Below, piece after piece: positions 5,039 to 5,051 of a DNA stretch of 5,051 nucleotides; position 1 is the stretch's first letter, and each line of letters starts with the position of its first letter. Origin of the DNA: Chloroflexota bacterium (GTDB lineage Bacteria > Chloroflexota > Anaerolineae > B4-G1 > DUEL01); assembly GCA_017743275.1 (NCBI GenBank), contig JAGHZG010000171.1:1-5051 (forward strand). The letters run 5' to 3'. A program made the translations under genes and the position numbers. The notes beneath the pieces are model-generated. The model was not told the origin of the DNA. It did not search any database and worked only from the letters and a program-made list of their open reading frames with translations.

Positions 5039-5051
5039 TTCTCCTCCCCGT

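Larger units (their letters stand above)
4810..5051. other. non-coding spacer downstream of cbiQ
   Basis: No credible gene is seen on either strand. The stretch holds the CGAAG-word tract, an 8-bp hairpin CCCAGAGG/CCTCTGGG (4883-4890 with 4901-4908, 10-base loop) and the two GC-rich palindromes listed separately. The expected ATPase gene cbiO does not start here, so it is either beyond the window or encoded elsewhere in the genome. Confidence 0.7.

Overview
The window is high-GC bacterial DNA with all recognisable genes on the + strand. It looks like a metal-uptake neighbourhood. Five genes can be supported: the 3' part of a family-5 ABC-transporter substrate-binding lipoprotein, a class I SAM methyltransferase, a Fur-family regulator, a cobalt/nickel ECF component CbiM fused to a PDGLE (CbiN/NikN-like) domain, and the ECF transmembrane component CbiQ. 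The organism cannot be named from the sequence. The Pro/Ala/Thr-rich lipoprotein linker, the GC content, the AGGAGG ribosome sites and the intergenic spacers full of palindromes and short tandem repeats suggest a Chloroflexota-like bacterium (inference, low to moderate confidence).

Layout. Bases 2-1555 hold the binding protein, and its stop overlaps the methyltransferase start (TAATG), so 2-2154 reads as the end of one operon. A 10-bp hairpin at 2166-2187 closes it. A near-consensus sigma70 promoter (TTGACA, 16 bp, TATAAT) follows at 2198-2225, and a 9/10 inverted repeat is centred exactly on its -10 box, a likely autoregulatory operator. The Fur-family gene is at 2258-2689, cbiM-PDGLE at 2985-3956 and cbiQ at 4006-4809. 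Bases 4810-5051 are non-coding and strongly palindromic. No ATPase (cbiO) lies inside the window.

The most unusual part is the 295-base gap between the Fur gene and cbiM. It contains two short non-autonomous, MITE-like elements (102 and 142 bp). They have the same about 12-bp terminal inverted repeat (GTAACTATTCAG type), and each is flanked by a perfect 8-bp direct repeat. Removing both with one duplicate each leaves a 35-base spacer, so the regulator and cbiM were originally tightly packed and probably co-transcribed. The second element inserted in the Shine-Dalgarno of cbiM; the 8-bp duplication is AGGAGGTC, so the ribosome site was copied and cbiM still has one.

Working model (inference): the Fur-family protein senses a divalent metal, represses its own promoter through the -10-centred operator, and by read-through controls cbiM-cbiQ, which with an ATPase encoded elsewhere would import Co2+ or Ni2+. 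The upstream binding protein and methyltransferase may belong to the same metal response, but nothing in the sequence proves their substrate.
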